Positions 4,976 to 5,521 of a stretch of 5,521 nucleotides of DNA are shown piece by piece (position 1 is the first letter of the stretch; each line of letters opens with the position of its first letter). The stretch comes from Tardiphaga sp. (GTDB lineage: Bacteria > Pseudomonadota > Alphaproteobacteria > Rhizobiales > Xanthobacteraceae), in NCBI GenBank assembly GCA_028290765.1, contig JAQGJF010000781.1:1-5521 (forward strand), given 5' to 3'. The notes below the pieces were generated by a model. It saw nothing but the letters and a program-made list of their open reading frames with translations, had not been told where the DNA came from and searched no databases. A program made the position numbers and the translations under genes.

Positions 4976-5521
4976 ATGAGAAAAGTCGGCATCGGCGTCA
5001 TCGGCTGCGGCGTCATCAGCAAGGCCTACATGACCGCCATGAAGCAGTTTGCCAACATCGAACTGCGTGCGGTCGCCGATATGCGCTCCTCCGCGGCCGA
5101 AGCCCGCGGCAAGGAATTCGGCGTGCCCGGCATGCGGGTCGACCAGATGCTGAAACGCGACGATGTCGAGATCGTCGTCAATTTGACGGTGCCGCTGGCC
5201 CATACCGATGTCAGCCTCGCGGTCCTGAACGCCGGCAAGCATGTCCACTCCGAAAAGCCATTAGGCGTCAACATGGTCGAGGCGCGCAAGGTGATGGACC
5301 TTGCCGCACAGCGCAACCCGCGGGTCGGCTGCGCGCCCGACACCTTCCTCGGCGGCGGTCACCAGACCGCGCGCAAGCTGATCGACGACGGCGCCATCGG
5401 CACGCCGGTAGCCGGCACCGACATCTTCGCCTGCCCCGGTCACGAACGCTGGCATCCGGCGCCCGGCTTCTATTATCTGCGCGGCGGCGGGCCGATGCTC
5501 GACATGGGCCCCTATTACATC
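4976..5521 (+). CDS. Gfo/Idh/MocA-family oxidoreductase, N-terminal part (cut by window edge)
   Basis: The first 182 codons of an enzyme usually about 330-390 residues long. VGIGVIGCGVIS (4-15) is the Rossmann nucleotide-binding motif, and Asp35 after AVA marks the end of the second strand and hints at NAD. EKP at 93-95 carries the Lys94 conserved in this family for substrate and cofactor binding. GGGPMLDMGPYYI (170-182) is the start of the second-domain GGGxxxDxG motif with Asp176. The following catalytic His or Lys region is beyond the window. Members oxidise or reduce sugars, inositols and sugar derivatives with a dinucleotide cofactor in the cytoplasm. GGAG (4967-4970) five bases upstream supports the start. 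It lies 49 bases after the permease with no terminator between, so it is probably in the same operon and acts on the imported compound or a derivative. The substrate is unknown. Confidence 0.93.
   Translation, partial: MRKVGIGVIGCGVISKAYMTAMKQFANIELRAVADMRSSAAEARGKEFGVPGMRVDQMLKRDDVEIVVNLTVPLAHTDVSLAVLNAGKHVHSEKPLGVNMVEARKVMDLAAQRNPRVGCAPDTFLGGGHQTARKLIDDGAIGTPVAGTDIFACPGHERWHPAPGFYYLRGGGPMLDMGPYYI

Overview
The window looks like chromosomal DNA of a high-G+C alphaproteobacterium, most like Bradyrhizobium, Rhodopseudomonas or a close relative. The basis is codon use rich in G/C third positions, the style of the sugar ABC transporter genes, and a composite palindromic intergenic repeat of a type I recall as common in that group. 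This is recognition from memory; no search was run.

Layout. (1) Positions 1-337, minus strand: the N-terminal 112 residues of a patatin-like phospholipase, cut by the window edge, with an intact oxyanion-hole motif and nucleophile elbow. It is poorer in G+C (160 of the first 300 bases) than the rest. (2) 338-693: about 350 bases with no convincing gene, holding a few small inverted and direct repeats. (3) 694-1470, minus strand: a classical short-chain dehydrogenase that resembles aldose (xylose-type) 1-dehydrogenases. (4) 1471-1624: a compact divergent control region with back-to-back promoter-like sequences and two matching 12-bp dyads. (5) 1625-4926, plus strand: a CUT1-type sugar ABC importer, with a periplasmic binding protein and two overlapping inner-membrane permease genes. 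A structured 185-bp palindromic element and a C-rich tract separate the binding protein from the permeases. (6) 4976 to the window end: the N-terminal 182 residues of a Gfo/Idh/MocA-family oxidoreductase, probably in the same operon.

How it fits together. The transporter would bring in a sugar or sugar derivative. The flanking SDR and Gfo/Idh/MocA dehydrogenases would oxidise it or its derivatives in the cytoplasm. The ATPase subunit and any dedicated regulator are not in the window. The substrate cannot be read from the sequence.

The genes themselves are of ordinary families. The most interesting signals are non-coding. One is a pair of 12-bp dyads (C-A/G-TC, AAAA, GA-T/C-G) 54 bp apart that differ by a symmetry-preserving change and are placed to control both divergent promoters. 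The other is the palindromic element inside the transporter operon, placed like the REP sequences between malE and malF of E. coli.
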